Assembly (NCBI RefSeq): GCF_003815775.1
Contig: NZ_CP033926.1
Span: 2,914,001-2,978,000 of the forward strand
Reading direction: 5' to 3'
Source: Chryseobacterium joostei
Lineage (GTDB): Bacteria; Bacteroidota; Bacteroidia; Flavobacteriales; Weeksellaceae
DNA length: 64,000 nt
Each line of letters begins with the position of its first letter. The first letter of the stretch is position 1. The position numbers were made by a program, and so were the translations under genes. Below are positions 21,261 to 30,536 of the stretch, piece after piece. Below the pieces are notes generated by a model, which ran no database searches, had not been told where the DNA came from, and saw nothing but the letters and a program-made list of their open reading frames with translations.

Positions 21261-22142
21261 ATGAAACAAAGAACACCTGTTATCGTAAACATCTTAATAA
21301 TAATCGGACTTTTAATCGTTTTTTATTATTTGTTTGTACAGAGCTACGCGTTCCTAGCTTCGCCTTACTTCTGGGGAACTGTTGTAATTGCTGGTATTCT
21401 AGCATACATCCACAGTGCTATTGGAGATTTGATTGAAAACAATAAATTCAAAACTTTATCTCCGGAAGAAAAAGCAGCTTATTTAGCTGAGAAGAAGATT
21501 CCTTTCTTAAAAAGAATGTACGATGCTGCATTCAAGAAGCAATCTGCTTCAGAAGAAAAAGATATCCTTATCGACCACGGTTTCGATGGTATCATGGAAT
21601 TGGATAACCAGTTACCAAAATGGTGGGTAGGTTTATTCTATTTTGGGACTGCTTTTTGTATTGTATACATTGCAGCTTATTCTTTCACAGATTTCGCTCA
21701 TCCATTAAGCGAATATGAAAAAGAATACAAGGAGCAAATGGCAAGCATTGCGAAGTATGAAAGCGAGCAGCCTCCTGTAACAATTGAAACAGCTAAATAT
21801 TCAGCTGACAACATTGCAGAAGGTAAAGAATTATTTAAAACTAACTGTGCATCTTGTCACAAAGAAGATGGTAGTGGAGGTATCGGACCAAACTTGACCG
21901 ATAACTTCTGGATCAACCAGCCAGAGAAGACGTTATTCAAGAACGTATTCCATATGGACTGGAATGGTTCTCCTACTAACCCTGCGATGAGAGCATTTGG
22001 TAAAAACGGAGAGGTTTCCGGAGCTGAAATTGAAAAGATTGCAGCTTATGTATATCACATCAACCAGGAAGTAGCACCAGTGACTCAGGCTCAAGGAGGA
22101 GCAGCTCCTCAAGGAACTGAAGCACATTGGGAAAAAGAATAA
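21261..22142 (+). CDS. ccoP: cbb3 oxidase subunit III CcoP (single heme)
   Basis: This membrane-anchored cytochrome c subunit of 293 residues feeds electrons to CcoNO. It has two N-terminal hydrophobic segments (about residues 8-52), a conserved FDGIMELDNQLPKWW stretch, a third helix near 120-140, and a periplasmic cytochrome c domain with a single CASCH heme motif near residue 196 and a later Met ligand (probably NPAMRAF). Proteobacterial CcoP has two heme c groups; only one CxxCH is present here, a known flavobacterial variant. It is followed by a long hairpin before ccoG. Confidence 0.94.
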   Translation: MKQRTPVIVNILIIIGLLIVFYYLFVQSYAFLASPYFWGTVVIAGILAYIHSAIGDLIENNKFKTLSPEEKAAYLAEKKIPFLKRMYDAAFKKQSASEEKDILIDHGFDGIMELDNQLPKWWVGLFYFGTAFCIVYIAAYSFTDFAHPLSEYEKEYKEQMASIAKYESEQPPVTIETAKYSADNIAEGKELFKTNCASCHKEDGSGGIGPNLTDNFWINQPEKTLFKNVFHMDWNGSPTNPAMRAFGKNGEVSGAEIEKIAAYVYHINQEVAPVTQAQGGAAPQGTEAHWEKE

Positions 22143-22163
22143 TTTAGAAAATTAGAAACATAT

Positions 22164-22217
22164 GAAAAAAACATAATTTGTTATTACCTTAAAAATAGTA
22201 ACGAATTATGTTTTTTC
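22164..22217 (+). terminator. Hairpin between ccoP and ccoG
   Basis: A long imperfect inverted repeat (22164-22186 with 22196-22217) is followed by TTTTTTCTTTTTT-like sequence in and after the right arm. It looks like an intrinsic terminator or attenuator separating the structural genes from the assembly genes ccoGH. Confidence 0.65.
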
Positions 22218-22237
22218 TTTTTTAAACACATTACAAT

Positions 22238-23692
22238 ATGTCAGACATAGAAGAAATAGAAGTACGAGGCGGACAGGGACAGGTTCTGGACCCTGAGACT
22301 TACAGAGATTCTATCGGGACAATGGAGCAATCCGGTAAAAGAAGATGGGTATTTCCAAGAAAGCCTAAAGGGAAATACACCAACTATAGAAATCTTGTAA
22401 GCTATCTTTTATTAATTATTTACTTTGCATTGCCGTTCATTAAAATTAATGGCAATCCATTATTATTGTTTAATGTAATAGACAGAGAGTTTTTTATCTT
22501 TGGACAACCTTTCTATCCTCAGGACTTTTTTATCCTTACTTTAGGTGCCATCGCATCCTTAATTTTTATTATTGTTTTTACGATTGCGTTCGGAAGAATT
22601 TTCTGCGGGTGGATATGCCCTCAGACAATTTTTATGGAATCTATCTTCCGTAAAATCGAATATCTGATTGAAGGTGACCGAAATAAGCAAATGAAGCTGG
22701 ACAGACAGGAATGGAATAGTGAGAAGATCTGGAAAAGAAGCTTAAAATGGTCTGTTTATGTTATTATTTCATTAATCATTACTCACTTTATGTTCATGTA
22801 TATTGTGGGCTATGAAGAAGTAATTAAAATTGTTTCCGAAGGACCGTTTGCACATCCTACCAATTTTATCGTAATGATTCTTCTTACCGCTGCATTTTAC
22901 TTTGTATTTGCATGGTTCAGAGAACAGGTATGTACATTGGTTTGCCCATATGGTAGACTTCAGGGTGTACTGATTGATAAAGATACGATCAATGTTTTTT
23001 ATGATTTCAAGAGAGGAGAAAACAGATCAAAATGGAGAAAAGGAGAAGACAGAAAGGCAGCAGGTAAAGGAGATTGTATCGACTGTCATCAGTGTGTCGT
23101 GGTATGTCCTACAGGAATTGATATCAGAGACGGACAACAGCTGGAGTGTATAAACTGTACAGCGTGTATTGATGCCTGTGATGAAGTAATGGAAAAAGTA
23201 GGCCTTCCGAAGGGACTTGTAAGATATGCTTCTGAAAATGAAATTGAGAAAGAAACTCAATTCAAGTTTACAGGAAGAATGAAAGGATTCAGTATCTTCT
23301 TATTCCTTTTGGTGGGATTCTTAGGATATCTGCTTTACAGCCGTGGAGAAATGGAAGCTAAATTTATTAAACCGGCAGGTAGTACATTCTTTGTAAAAGA
23401 TGGAAAAATTATCAATACCTATAATTATACATTCTTAAACAAAACAAATGACAAAAAGATCGTTACCATTAAGGTAATAGATCCTGCTCATGGAGAAATC
23501 ACATATAGTGCTTCAAGTAAGATACAAGTAGACAGAGACAAAATTTCCAAGGGAACCATTAATATCAGCTTCCCTGAGAATGAAATGAGGCTATCTAAAC
23601 AGAATATTACCATCGGGGTTTATGATATGAAAGGTAAACTCGTAGATTCTTACCAGACTTATTTTGAAGGACCATTCAAACTGCAATTTTAA
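22238..23692 (+). CDS. ccoG: cbb3 oxidase accessory protein CcoG (FixG/RdxA)
   Basis: This 484-residue membrane iron-sulfur protein is linked to copper reduction during cbb3 oxidase assembly. Several membrane helices lie between residues 50 and 220, including the CGWICPQTIFME and CTLVCPYGRLQG motifs. Two ferredoxin-type 4Fe-4S clusters follow: CIDCHQCVVVCP near 279 and CINCTACIDAC near 304. A final helix near 350 leads to a periplasmic Ig-like C-terminal domain. It is 9 bases upstream of ccoH. Order and length are normal. Confidence 0.96.
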   Translation: MSDIEEIEVRGGQGQVLDPETYRDSIGTMEQSGKRRWVFPRKPKGKYTNYRNLVSYLLLIIYFALPFIKINGNPLLLFNVIDREFFIFGQPFYPQDFFILTLGAIASLIFIIVFTIAFGRIFCGWICPQTIFMESIFRKIEYLIEGDRNKQMKLDRQEWNSEKIWKRSLKWSVYVIISLIITHFMFMYIVGYEEVIKIVSEGPFAHPTNFIVMILLTAAFYFVFAWFREQVCTLVCPYGRLQGVLIDKDTINVFYDFKRGENRSKWRKGEDRKAAGKGDCIDCHQCVVVCPTGIDIRDGQQLECINCTACIDACDEVMEKVGLPKGLVRYASENEIEKETQFKFTGRMKGFSIFLFLLVGFLGYLLYSRGEMEAKFIKPAGSTFFVKDGKIINTYNYTFLNKTNDKKIVTIKVIDPAHGEITYSASSKIQVDRDKISKGTINISFPENEMRLSKQNITIGVYDMKGKLVDSYQTYFEGPFKLQF

Positions 23693-23701
23693 ATAGAAAA
23701 A

Positions 23702-24154
23702 ATGAAGAACTTTAGTTGGGGACACGGTGTTGTAATTGCATTATTTGCATTCATAGTTTTTATACTATCCATGATGTTTCTTTTCCCGAACGGGCAGAAG
23801 AACTCAGAAATGGTAACGGACAATTACTATGAAGAAGAGCTACAATACCAAGATGTAATTGATGCCAAGAAAAGAGCTGATGAGTTACAGGAAAAACCTG
23901 TATACAGTCAGGAAGCTAATGGAATTAAAATCACTTTTCCAAAAGAATATAATAATTCTAATACTACGGTAAAATTTGTTTTAAACAGAACCGACGACCA
24001 GAATTTAGACATTAAAAAATCTGTAGAGCTTGATGCCAACCAAACTTTTATGATACCTGCACAGGTATTGAAAATGGGAAATTATACCCTAAGATTGAGT
24101 TGGACAAAAGACAAAACAGACTATAGAATGGATTATGACGTGATATGGAAATAG
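23702..24154 (+). CDS. ccoH: FixH/CcoH family protein
   Basis: This 150-residue single-span protein is needed for cbb3 oxidase assembly. It has one N-terminal helix (VVIALFAFIVFILSMMFLF, about residues 10-28) and then a periplasmic domain with the family start NYYEEELQYQDVIDAKKRADEL. Its end overlaps the next gene by 10 bases, so translation is coupled. Confidence comes from the family pattern plus position behind ccoG. Confidence 0.9.
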   Translation: MKNFSWGHGVVIALFAFIVFILSMMFLFPNGQKNSEMVTDNYYEEELQYQDVIDAKKRADELQEKPVYSQEANGIKITFPKEYNNSNTTVKFVLNRTDDQNLDIKKSVELDANQTFMIPAQVLKMGNYTLRLSWTKDKTDYRMDYDVIWK

Positions 24155-24870
24155 GACTTATTGTATCGGCTATTGCTTTAGGCTTCGCTTCCGGTTTTCA
24201 TTGCATCGGAATGTGTGGACCTATTGCTTTATCGATGGGATTAACCAAAAAACAAGCTGCCAATTTCTATCTTCAGAATCTCACCTATCAATTTGGAAGA
24301 ATATTCACTTATTCATTACTGGGTGCACTCTTGGGGATTATTGGACAAGGGTTTGAGATGGCAGGATTTCAGAAATATCTGACAATTACTGCAGGTGTTC
24401 TGCTTATTATCATGGCTGTATTTTCTTTTGGAGGAAAAGATTTTGCTTCAAAAATTCCATTTCTATCCAAGTTTTTATACTCGGTAAAGTTAAACTTAGG
24501 ACGATTACTTCAAAAAGCAGACTACCGCTCCAGATTTACAACCGGAATTCTTAATGGTTTCTTACCATGCGGAATGGTTTACATGGCTCTTACAGCAAGT
24601 CTGGCAGGCGGCGGAATATGGCAGGGAGCTTTATATATGGCTTTATTCGGATTGGGAACACTTCCATTCATGTTTGCCGTTGTTTTGGCCGGAAACCTCA
24701 TGAATCAAGCTTTTAGAATAAAAGTTTTAAAAGCCGTACCCGTGATTATGATCATTCTGGGAGGTCTGTTCATTCTGAGAGGCCTGGAACTTGGAATCCC
24801 TTATGTTTCTCCGAAAGCAGAAGCTATGACTATTTCCAAAGATCCGAACGAAGCTGTTAATTGCCATTAA
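24145..24870 (+). CDS. TauE/SafE-like membrane protein of cco cluster
   Basis: This 241-residue polytopic protein belongs to the cytochrome biogenesis/sulfite-exporter-like (TauE/SafE, DsbD-related) family. About six helices are visible, with the signatures SGFHCIGMCGPIALSMG near residue 16 and GILNGFLPCGMVYMAL near 133, each containing paired cysteines or prolines seen in copper-handling relatives. It ends in a His- and Cys-containing tail (NEAVNCH). The overlap with ccoH and its place at the end of the cco cluster suggest a role in metal supply for cbb3 oxidase. The precise substrate is unknown. Confidence 0.88.
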   Translation: MEIGLIVSAIALGFASGFHCIGMCGPIALSMGLTKKQAANFYLQNLTYQFGRIFTYSLLGALLGIIGQGFEMAGFQKYLTITAGVLLIIMAVFSFGGKDFASKIPFLSKFLYSVKLNLGRLLQKADYRSRFTTGILNGFLPCGMVYMALTASLAGGGIWQGALYMALFGLGTLPFMFAVVLAGNLMNQAFRIKVLKAVPVIMIILGGLFILRGLELGIPYVSPKAEAMTISKDPNEAVNCH

Positions 24871-24892
24871 TTAGAAATTATAACAATATACC

Positions 24893-25636
24893 ATGAAGAA
24901 AACGATTGTCTTATTTTTAATAAGCCTGTTCACCTTACAATCCTGTACCATAAATACTGAAATGATTTATCATAAAGACTCGGCTTCATCTGTAATTACC
25001 GATGTTGATACCAGAGAATTTATGGCAGAAATGGAAGCGATGACACCTGATTCAATAAAACAGGAAAAGTTTAAGGATATGGATAGGTTTCCAACCATCT
25101 GGACGAGCATGTATGATCTTCTAAAGAAAGAGGGGAAATTAAAGACTGAGAATCAAGACACTATTAGAATCCTTAAAAAGTTTTTTTTGAAATCTACAAA
25201 AGCAGATAATAAACCTGTTCCTGTTGGGTTTTCCTTTAAAATGGATCATTTCACTCCAAATGATTATGAGTTAATTAAAAATTTCAATAAAGACGAGAAA
25301 TTACCTCTTGATCAAAATTTCCTCAATACCTGGGATGGAAAAACACTCGTTATTAATACAGATGTTTTCAATCTTAAAAATATTGAAGAAGCACTCCAAT
25401 CGAAAGGATCAAAAGAAGAAACAGCCAATATGGAAGGGATGATGATGATGTTTTTCAAAAATATAGGAACTACTTTAAAGTTTGAAAATAAAATAAAATC
25501 TATCACCGGTAAACATGACTGGCTGAAACAGGTTGATGATTATTCCGTAAGGATACAATATGATTTGAAAACTTTGTACGACAAGTATCCTAAGCTTAAA
25601 AATGCAGATAAAAAAATAGTTATCGTAACAGAATAA
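24893..25636 (+). CDS. Predicted lipoprotein of unknown function
   Basis: This 247-residue protein has an N-terminal lipoprotein signal ending LFTLQSC (Cys18), so it should be membrane anchored. The rest is soluble and lysine-rich with an acidic Met-rich stretch (NMEGMMMMFF near 180). I recognise no catalytic motif. It is 22 bases behind the TauE-like gene and ends at a strong shared terminator, so it is probably the last gene of the cco transcription unit. Whether it works with the oxidase is not known. Confidence 0.75.
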   Translation: MKKTIVLFLISLFTLQSCTINTEMIYHKDSASSVITDVDTREFMAEMEAMTPDSIKQEKFKDMDRFPTIWTSMYDLLKKEGKLKTENQDTIRILKKFFLKSTKADNKPVPVGFSFKMDHFTPNDYELIKNFNKDEKLPLDQNFLNTWDGKTLVINTDVFNLKNIEEALQSKGSKEETANMEGMMMMFFKNIGTTLKFENKIKSITGKHDWLKQVDDYSVRIQYDLKTLYDKYPKLKNADKKIVIVTE

Positions 25637-25642
25637 AATAAC

Positions 25643-25672
25643 AAAACCCACCGAACTTCTTCGGTGGGTTTT
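25643..25672. terminator. Bidirectional terminator
   Basis: This is a perfect 13-base-pair hairpin (25643-25655 with 25660-25672, CTTC loop) with A/T runs on both sides. It serves the plus-strand lipoprotein gene and the convergent serS. Confidence 0.93.
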
Positions 25673-25690
25673 TATTTGAGACTAAATCAA

Positions 25691-26959
25691 TTAGTTTATA
25701 ACATCAAATCTTGCATATTCTGCAATCTTCTTTGGAAGCTTAATTCCCTCCGCAGTCTGGTTATTTTCTAGCAATGCAGCCATAATCCTTGGTAATGCCA
25801 TTGCAGATCCGTTTAAGGTATGAACCAATTGAGACTTACCATCTGCTTTGAAACGACATTTAAGTCTGTTAGCCTGGAATGTTTCAAAGTTAGATACAGA
25901 ACTTACTTCTAACCACATTTCCTGTGCAGCACTCCAAACCTCAAAGTCATACGTCATAGCCGCCGCAAAACCAGTATCACCACCACAAAGTCTTAGAACT
26001 CTGAAAGGAAGTTCAAGATCAGTAAGGATTTCCTTGATATGCTCTACCATTTCTTCCAAAACAGCATAAGAGTTTTCCGGTTTTTCAATTCTTACGATTT
26101 CTACTTTTTCAAATTGGTGAAGACGGTTTAACCCTCTTACATGAGCACCATAACTTCCCGCTTCTCTTCTGTAGCATTGAGAGAATGCAGTATTTTTAAT
26201 TGGAAGATCTTTTTCCTCTAACAATACATCACGGTAAAGGTTGGTTACAGGGACCTCTGCTGTAGGGATCAGATATAGTTTATCTTCATTGATATAATAC
26301 ATTTGCCCCTCTTTATCAGGCAACTGCCCTGTTCCAAAACCAGAAGCTTCATTTACAACGTGAGGCGGGTTTACTTCAGTATACCCTTTTTCCACATTTT
26401 TATCCAGGAAATATTGAACTAGAGCTCTCTGCAATCTTGCTCCCTTTCCTAAATAAACAGGAAAACCGGCACCAGCAATCTTCACTCCTAGTTCAAAATC
26501 AATCAGGTTATATTTCTTTGCAAGTTCCCAGTGAGGAATAGCTCCTTCACCAAGACCCTCCACTGTATGAGACTGGAAAATAATTTCATTATCATCAGCT
26601 GAAGCCCCACTTTTCACCAATTCATTGGGAATGTTTGGAATTTGATACAGAATATTTAATAATTCAGTTTCCTTAACTTCTAGCTGGGATTTCAATTCTG
26701 AACTCGACTCTTTGTACTGTGCTGTTTTAGACTTTGCCGATTCCGCCTCTTCTTTCTTTCCCTCCTTCATCAAAAGTCCAATTTCCTTGGAGATTTTGTT
26801 GATCTCGGAAAGCTGGGAATCTAATTCAAATTGGATTCTTTTTCTTTCTTCGTCAGTAGAAATAGCTTCGTCTACCAACTCAAGATTCTTGAATTGTCTT
26901 TTTTTAAGACCTTCTAAAACGCGTTCTTTATTGTCGCGTAAAAAATTGACTTGTAACAT
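25691..26959 (-). CDS. serS: Seryl-tRNA synthetase
   Basis: SerRS charges tRNA-Ser. The 422-residue length is standard. The N-terminal ~110 residues form the antiparallel coiled-coil arm (ERKRIQFELDSQLSEINK and onward). The class II catalytic core has TEVNPPHVVNE (motif 1 area), AFSQCYRREAGSYGAHVRG (motif 2) near 265 and NGSAMALPRIMAALLENNQ (motif 3) near 385. The gene has its own leader and ends at the bidirectional hairpin. Confidence 0.98.
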   Translation of the reverse strand: MLQVNFLRDNKERVLEGLKKRQFKNLELVDEAISTDEERKRIQFELDSQLSEINKISKEIGLLMKEGKKEEAESAKSKTAQYKESSSELKSQLEVKETELLNILYQIPNIPNELVKSGASADDNEIIFQSHTVEGLGEGAIPHWELAKKYNLIDFELGVKIAGAGFPVYLGKGARLQRALVQYFLDKNVEKGYTEVNPPHVVNEASGFGTGQLPDKEGQMYYINEDKLYLIPTAEVPVTNLYRDVLLEEKDLPIKNTAFSQCYRREAGSYGAHVRGLNRLHQFEKVEIVRIEKPENSYAVLEEMVEHIKEILTDLELPFRVLRLCGGDTGFAAAMTYDFEVWSAAQEMWLEVSSVSNFETFQANRLKCRFKADGKSQLVHTLNGSAMALPRIMAALLENNQTAEGIKLPKKIAEYARFDVIN

Positions 26960-27024
26960 TTTATTTAGATGTTAAATATTAGATGTTTGGCTTAATATAA
27001 GCTAACAATTTTACAAATTTAAAA

Positions 27025-27546
27025 TTATTTTACGATAGTTACCGTATTTATTGAATTAGGTGCATCTGCTTCCTTGGAAAATTTCTCTTTTCCATTGTAA
27101 ATAACCTTTGAAACCTGAAACAATGTAGGTGATTTACGGTATTGAATTTCCAATGTGTCAACCGTTGTTTCTGTTGTATTATTGACTGTTTTTCTTAGCG
27201 TAACCATCATTCTTGAATTGTAAGAATTCCCGGTTCCCGGATTACTTGGACTTACAGAATCCAGTCTTCTTCTCTTTGCTCCTGCAATATATTCCATGTA
27301 AAACACAGAATCTGTTGTCATTCTTAGGGGAATAGTCACCGGAGAATCGTCTCTGGTTCCAAACATATCATTCACACTATAAGAAGTGTATGAACCTGCT
27401 TTTTTACTGTTCAATAAATCCGGATTGGTATCTGACTTCATGTAGATATTCAGGATTTGATCGATTCTTTGCAAAGATTCTTCATCCTGGCCACAACTTA
27501 TCAGTGCAGAAACAATAACCAATATTCCAAAAACAATGTTTCTCAT
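27025..27546 (-). CDS. Predicted small lipoprotein
   Basis: This 173-residue protein has a lipoprotein signal ending SALISC (Cys18). The mature part is beta-rich with short repeats of T, V and R and the stretch SPSNPGTGNSYNSRMM. I do not recognise a family. It is on the same strand as and 14 bases downstream of the flippase gene, so it may be cotranscribed with the polysaccharide genes, though serS follows after its own spacer. Confidence 0.75.
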   Translation of the reverse strand: MRNIVFGILVIVSALISCGQDEESLQRIDQILNIYMKSDTNPDLLNSKKAGSYTSYSVNDMFGTRDDSPVTIPLRMTTDSVFYMEYIAGAKRRRLDSVSPSNPGTGNSYNSRMMVTLRKTVNNTTETTVDTLEIQYRKSPTLFQVSKVIYNGKEKFSKEADAPNSINTVTIVK

Positions 27547-27560
27547 AACGCAAAGATACT

Positions 27561-28808
27561 TTATTTCAACTTTCTAAGATAAGAGAAAAATGAAAACATC
27601 ATTAAAAATCCAACAAAAGTTAATGTAGCTCCCAAGGAAATTGCCATCCCAACTACTCCTGACTTTGGAACCAAAAAATAAGAAAAAACAGCTAAAAGAA
27701 GCAAAGATAGAATGGAAAAAAAGGTATTCATTTTCATCAATCCAACTGCAGATAACAGATTTCCATATAGGTTTCTCAATAACATACTTCCACAAAATAC
27801 CCCCAGCAAAAGTGAGAAGGCAAATGAGTTGTCAGTGTATTGTTCTCCAAAGAAAATACGAATTATAAAACTACTTAAGAAGCATCCCACAATCAATATC
27901 AACAGAGATATAGGGATAAAGATCTTATAGTAATTAATGATATAATTTCTTAGAAAGGATTTATTGCGATGATTTTTAGCAAGAACCGGATAATCACTCT
28001 GCATAAAAGAAAGAGCTAAAAAGGTAATGTTTGCGGGAATAAGCAACGCTACCTTATAATTGGCTACGACGCTCTCATTTTTGAAAAAATTCAGTAAAAG
28101 TATATCTGCAGAGAAGAAAGCATCCGACAAGAGCGCAGTTATAGAAGCGTGTAATGCAAAGCTCCAGATTTCTTTTGTAGTAAATTTTAATGAAAGGTTT
28201 GTAATTTTTGGCAGCGGCCCTTTAAACCAAAAAAGAGAAAGAAACGGAGATATTGCATTGGCAATCAGATATCCGTACAATCCCCAAAATAGTGAGAAAA
28301 CAATCATCATCAATAATCCTGAAATATTGACAACGTTATTGACCATTGCAAATTCCTTATTCTTTAAATAAATACGACGCTCTGCCTGAATATGACTAAG
28401 AAAGTAGACTCCAATCAGACGAACGGTAAAGAAAAAAAAGATATAAAAGATGTATGAATAATGAGTTACATAAAAAAAGGCTAATAAAAAAAATACAGAA
28501 CTTAAGATAAGATGATATAAAAATCCTTTTCTAAAAAGATAAGCTGACAATTCTTTTTTTTCATCATCAGAACTACTTAGTGATCCGAATCTGATAAGAC
28601 TTTGAGAGCTTCCGAACCCACTAAAGGGCGCGAAGATTGCAAAAACAGAAGCAACAATACTCAATAGCCCAAAGTCTTTTTCCGGCAAGATTCTGATCAT
28701 GAAGAGAGATCCTGAAAATGCGCATATCTTCGTAATCAGCAAAGATAAAAATACATGCTGTCCTTTATTGGCAAAAAAAGCCCTGATAAAATCTTTTAAA
28801 CTGTTCAT
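27561..28808 (-). CDS. Wzx-like polysaccharide flippase
   Basis: This 415-residue integral membrane protein of the MOP/Wzx superfamily has about 12 hydrophobic helices. The N-terminus (AFFANKGQHVFLSLLITKIC, then GSLFMIRILPEKDFGLLSIV) matches the oligosaccharide flippase pattern. It would move lipid-linked sugar repeats across the inner membrane for surface polysaccharide or O-antigen. A GT4 glycosyltransferase gene lies just upstream on the same strand. Substrate is unknown. Confidence 0.88.
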   Translation of the reverse strand: MNSLKDFIRAFFANKGQHVFLSLLITKICAFSGSLFMIRILPEKDFGLLSIVASVFAIFAPFSGFGSSQSLIRFGSLSSSDDEKKELSAYLFRKGFLYHLILSSVFFLLAFFYVTHYSYIFYIFFFFTVRLIGVYFLSHIQAERRIYLKNKEFAMVNNVVNISGLLMMIVFSLFWGLYGYLIANAISPFLSLFWFKGPLPKITNLSLKFTTKEIWSFALHASITALLSDAFFSADILLLNFFKNESVVANYKVALLIPANITFLALSFMQSDYPVLAKNHRNKSFLRNYIINYYKIFIPISLLILIVGCFLSSFIIRIFFGEQYTDNSFAFSLLLGVFCGSMLLRNLYGNLLSAVGLMKMNTFFSILSLLLLAVFSYFLVPKSGVVGMAISLGATLTFVGFLMMFSFFSYLRKLK

Positions 28809-28846
28809 TTTGATCTGATCAACGGAGCATTAAAACCTTGACAGTC

Positions 28847-29959
28847 TTATATAATATTTTTATATGCTTTGTTAAATTCGTTTGCAATGGCTGGTACTGA
28901 AAACTTTTCGACAACATATTGATGAAGTTCTTCCGGAGAATCTGCCTTGTAATCTCCATTCAGCATATTTTTCATTGCTGTATAAAGCTCTTCTTCAGAT
29001 CTTTCAATAACGATTCCATGATTTTCTCCAATAATTTCAGGAATTGCCCCTACACGAGTTGCAATTACCGGAACACCGGAAGAAAGAGATTCTAATAGGA
29101 CACAAGAGAAGCTCTCATAGTCACTGAAAAGAACAAAGCAATCACTTTTTTTCATTTTTTCAGCAACTTCTGCATGTGAAATTTCACCAAATGTTTTGAT
29201 GTAGCTTTGTCCATCATGCTTTTCAATGAGCTTATTCAATTGTTTTACATCTCCGTCACCTCCAATCTGGAGATCAAAGTTCTTAAAATCTTTTCTAAGC
29301 CGAACTGCGGCTTCAATGATAGCATCCGGGTTTTTAAGGGGAATAAGATTCGATATATGAAGAAATATAAAAGCTTTATGTTGTTTTTCTTTCGGGGAAA
29401 ATAGTTCTGTATTGACTACATTTCCAATAACCTTAAAGTTTTTACCTATTTTCAGTTCCTTTAGATTATCTTTCAGAATACTACTCACAGGAAGTAAACA
29501 AGAGGCTCTTCGGGCAATATATCGTGCCGTAAGAATGCCTATAAATGAAAGTTTGGATCTGTTTATCGGAAGAAAACCTGACCAATGTTCTGAGATCACA
29601 AACGGAATCCTGTATTTTTCCTTTAAATAAACAGCAAAAAACATGGAATTGTGCAATATGTTTGCATGTACCAAATCTGGTTTTTGCAACTCCAGAAAAC
29701 CTTTTTGATAAGCCTGCATTCTATTTCTAAAATTCAATACCGGATTTTTAGAGCTTTTGTAGTACACCACAAGTGTTCTTATTCCGTTGATCTTCTGATC
29801 ATCGAAAATAAATTCCTGATCCTGGGCAGGATCTCCTATAGCATGCAATATTTCTACCTCATGTAACGACGCCACGGCTTCTGCGTGACGCTGTACAAAG
29901 TTGCCATTAGTAGGCTCCAGCTTGTTCGGAAACCATGAGGAAATAAACAGGATTTTCAA
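28847..29959 (-). CDS. GT4 (GT-B) glycosyltransferase
   Basis: This 370-residue GT-B fold enzyme has an N-terminal acceptor domain beginning FISSWFPNKLEPTNGNFVQR and a C-terminal nucleotide-sugar domain with FLHISNLIPLKNPDAIIEA near 195 and the GT4 E-x7-E region YESFSCVLLESLSSGVPVIA near 280, followed by GAIPEIIGENHG. It probably builds a cell-surface glycan with the neighbouring flippase. Sugar and acceptor cannot be read from sequence. Confidence 0.9.
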   Translation of the reverse strand: MKILFISSWFPNKLEPTNGNFVQRHAEAVASLHEVEILHAIGDPAQDQEFIFDDQKINGIRTLVVYYKSSKNPVLNFRNRMQAYQKGFLELQKPDLVHANILHNSMFFAVYLKEKYRIPFVISEHWSGFLPINRSKLSFIGILTARYIARRASCLLPVSSILKDNLKELKIGKNFKVIGNVVNTELFSPKEKQHKAFIFLHISNLIPLKNPDAIIEAAVRLRKDFKNFDLQIGGDGDVKQLNKLIEKHDGQSYIKTFGEISHAEVAEKMKKSDCFVLFSDYESFSCVLLESLSSGVPVIATRVGAIPEIIGENHGIVIERSEEELYTAMKNMLNGDYKADSPEELHQYVVEKFSVPAIANEFNKAYKNII

Positions 29960-29965
29960 TGGAGA

Positions 29966-30454
29966 TTATTTTATGGAAGAAGCCCAGCTTTTTTCAAATG
30001 GTAAAACAAAATGGCTTAAGAAATCAAGGTAGGTATTTTTAGAAAAATCAAAGACTTGAATATCTTTTGATAATTCCCCGTTTCTTATTTTTGTTTTAAA
30101 ATCAATAAGTTTCAGTGTTTTCACTTCACCATTTTCAATAAAACTAGCTTTCATTCTATCGAATAAGCCCAACTGATATTCTTCATCAATCTCTCTCATT
30201 ATTTTCCCAAGAGCATCAATACTACATCCTGAAGCCATTTCTTTCTCCTCATCTACACATATAACAATGAATTGATTTTTTTCAATTTTAAAGGATGAGG
30301 AAAGGGGTTTTCCATGAGCAGCCCACGTTGCTAAAAAATCGAATAATTTTTCAGTAATAGTTTTTGCTTCTTTGGTTTCAAATGGCCTTGATGCCGGATA
30401 TATAATAACTCTATAGTCGTTGGTTTCTACAATATTGGATTCTTCAATTTTCAT
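29966..30454 (-). CDS. Conserved hypothetical protein (162 aa)
   Basis: This soluble 162-residue protein has no signal peptide or membrane helix. It is a mixed alpha/beta protein with VIIYPASRPFETKEAKTI near 14, LFDFLATWAAHGKPL near 37 and VICVDEEKEMASGCSIDAL near 68. Similar flavobacterial proteins are often labelled ABC transporter ATPase, but no Walker A or B motif or LSGG signature is present, so I do not accept that name. It is 6 bases upstream of the GT4 gene on the same strand. Confidence 0.75.
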   Translation of the reverse strand: MKIEESNIVETNDYRVIIYPASRPFETKEAKTITEKLFDFLATWAAHGKPLSSSFKIEKNQFIVICVDEEKEMASGCSIDALGKIMREIDEEYQLGLFDRMKASFIENGEVKTLKLIDFKTKIRNGELSKDIQVFDFSKNTYLDFLSHFVLPFEKSWASSIK

Positions 30455-30536
30455 ATCCTTTCTATTTAAAGTATAAAATTACGATTTTTTCTTCAGAAAG
30501 CGAATGAAGAATATCTTTCAAGAAAATAACTAAGGA

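Noticed and set aside
29966..30454. Protein often labelled ABC transporter ATPase
   Set aside because: No Walker A, Walker B or LSGG motif is present, so the name is not supported and it is listed as hypothetical.
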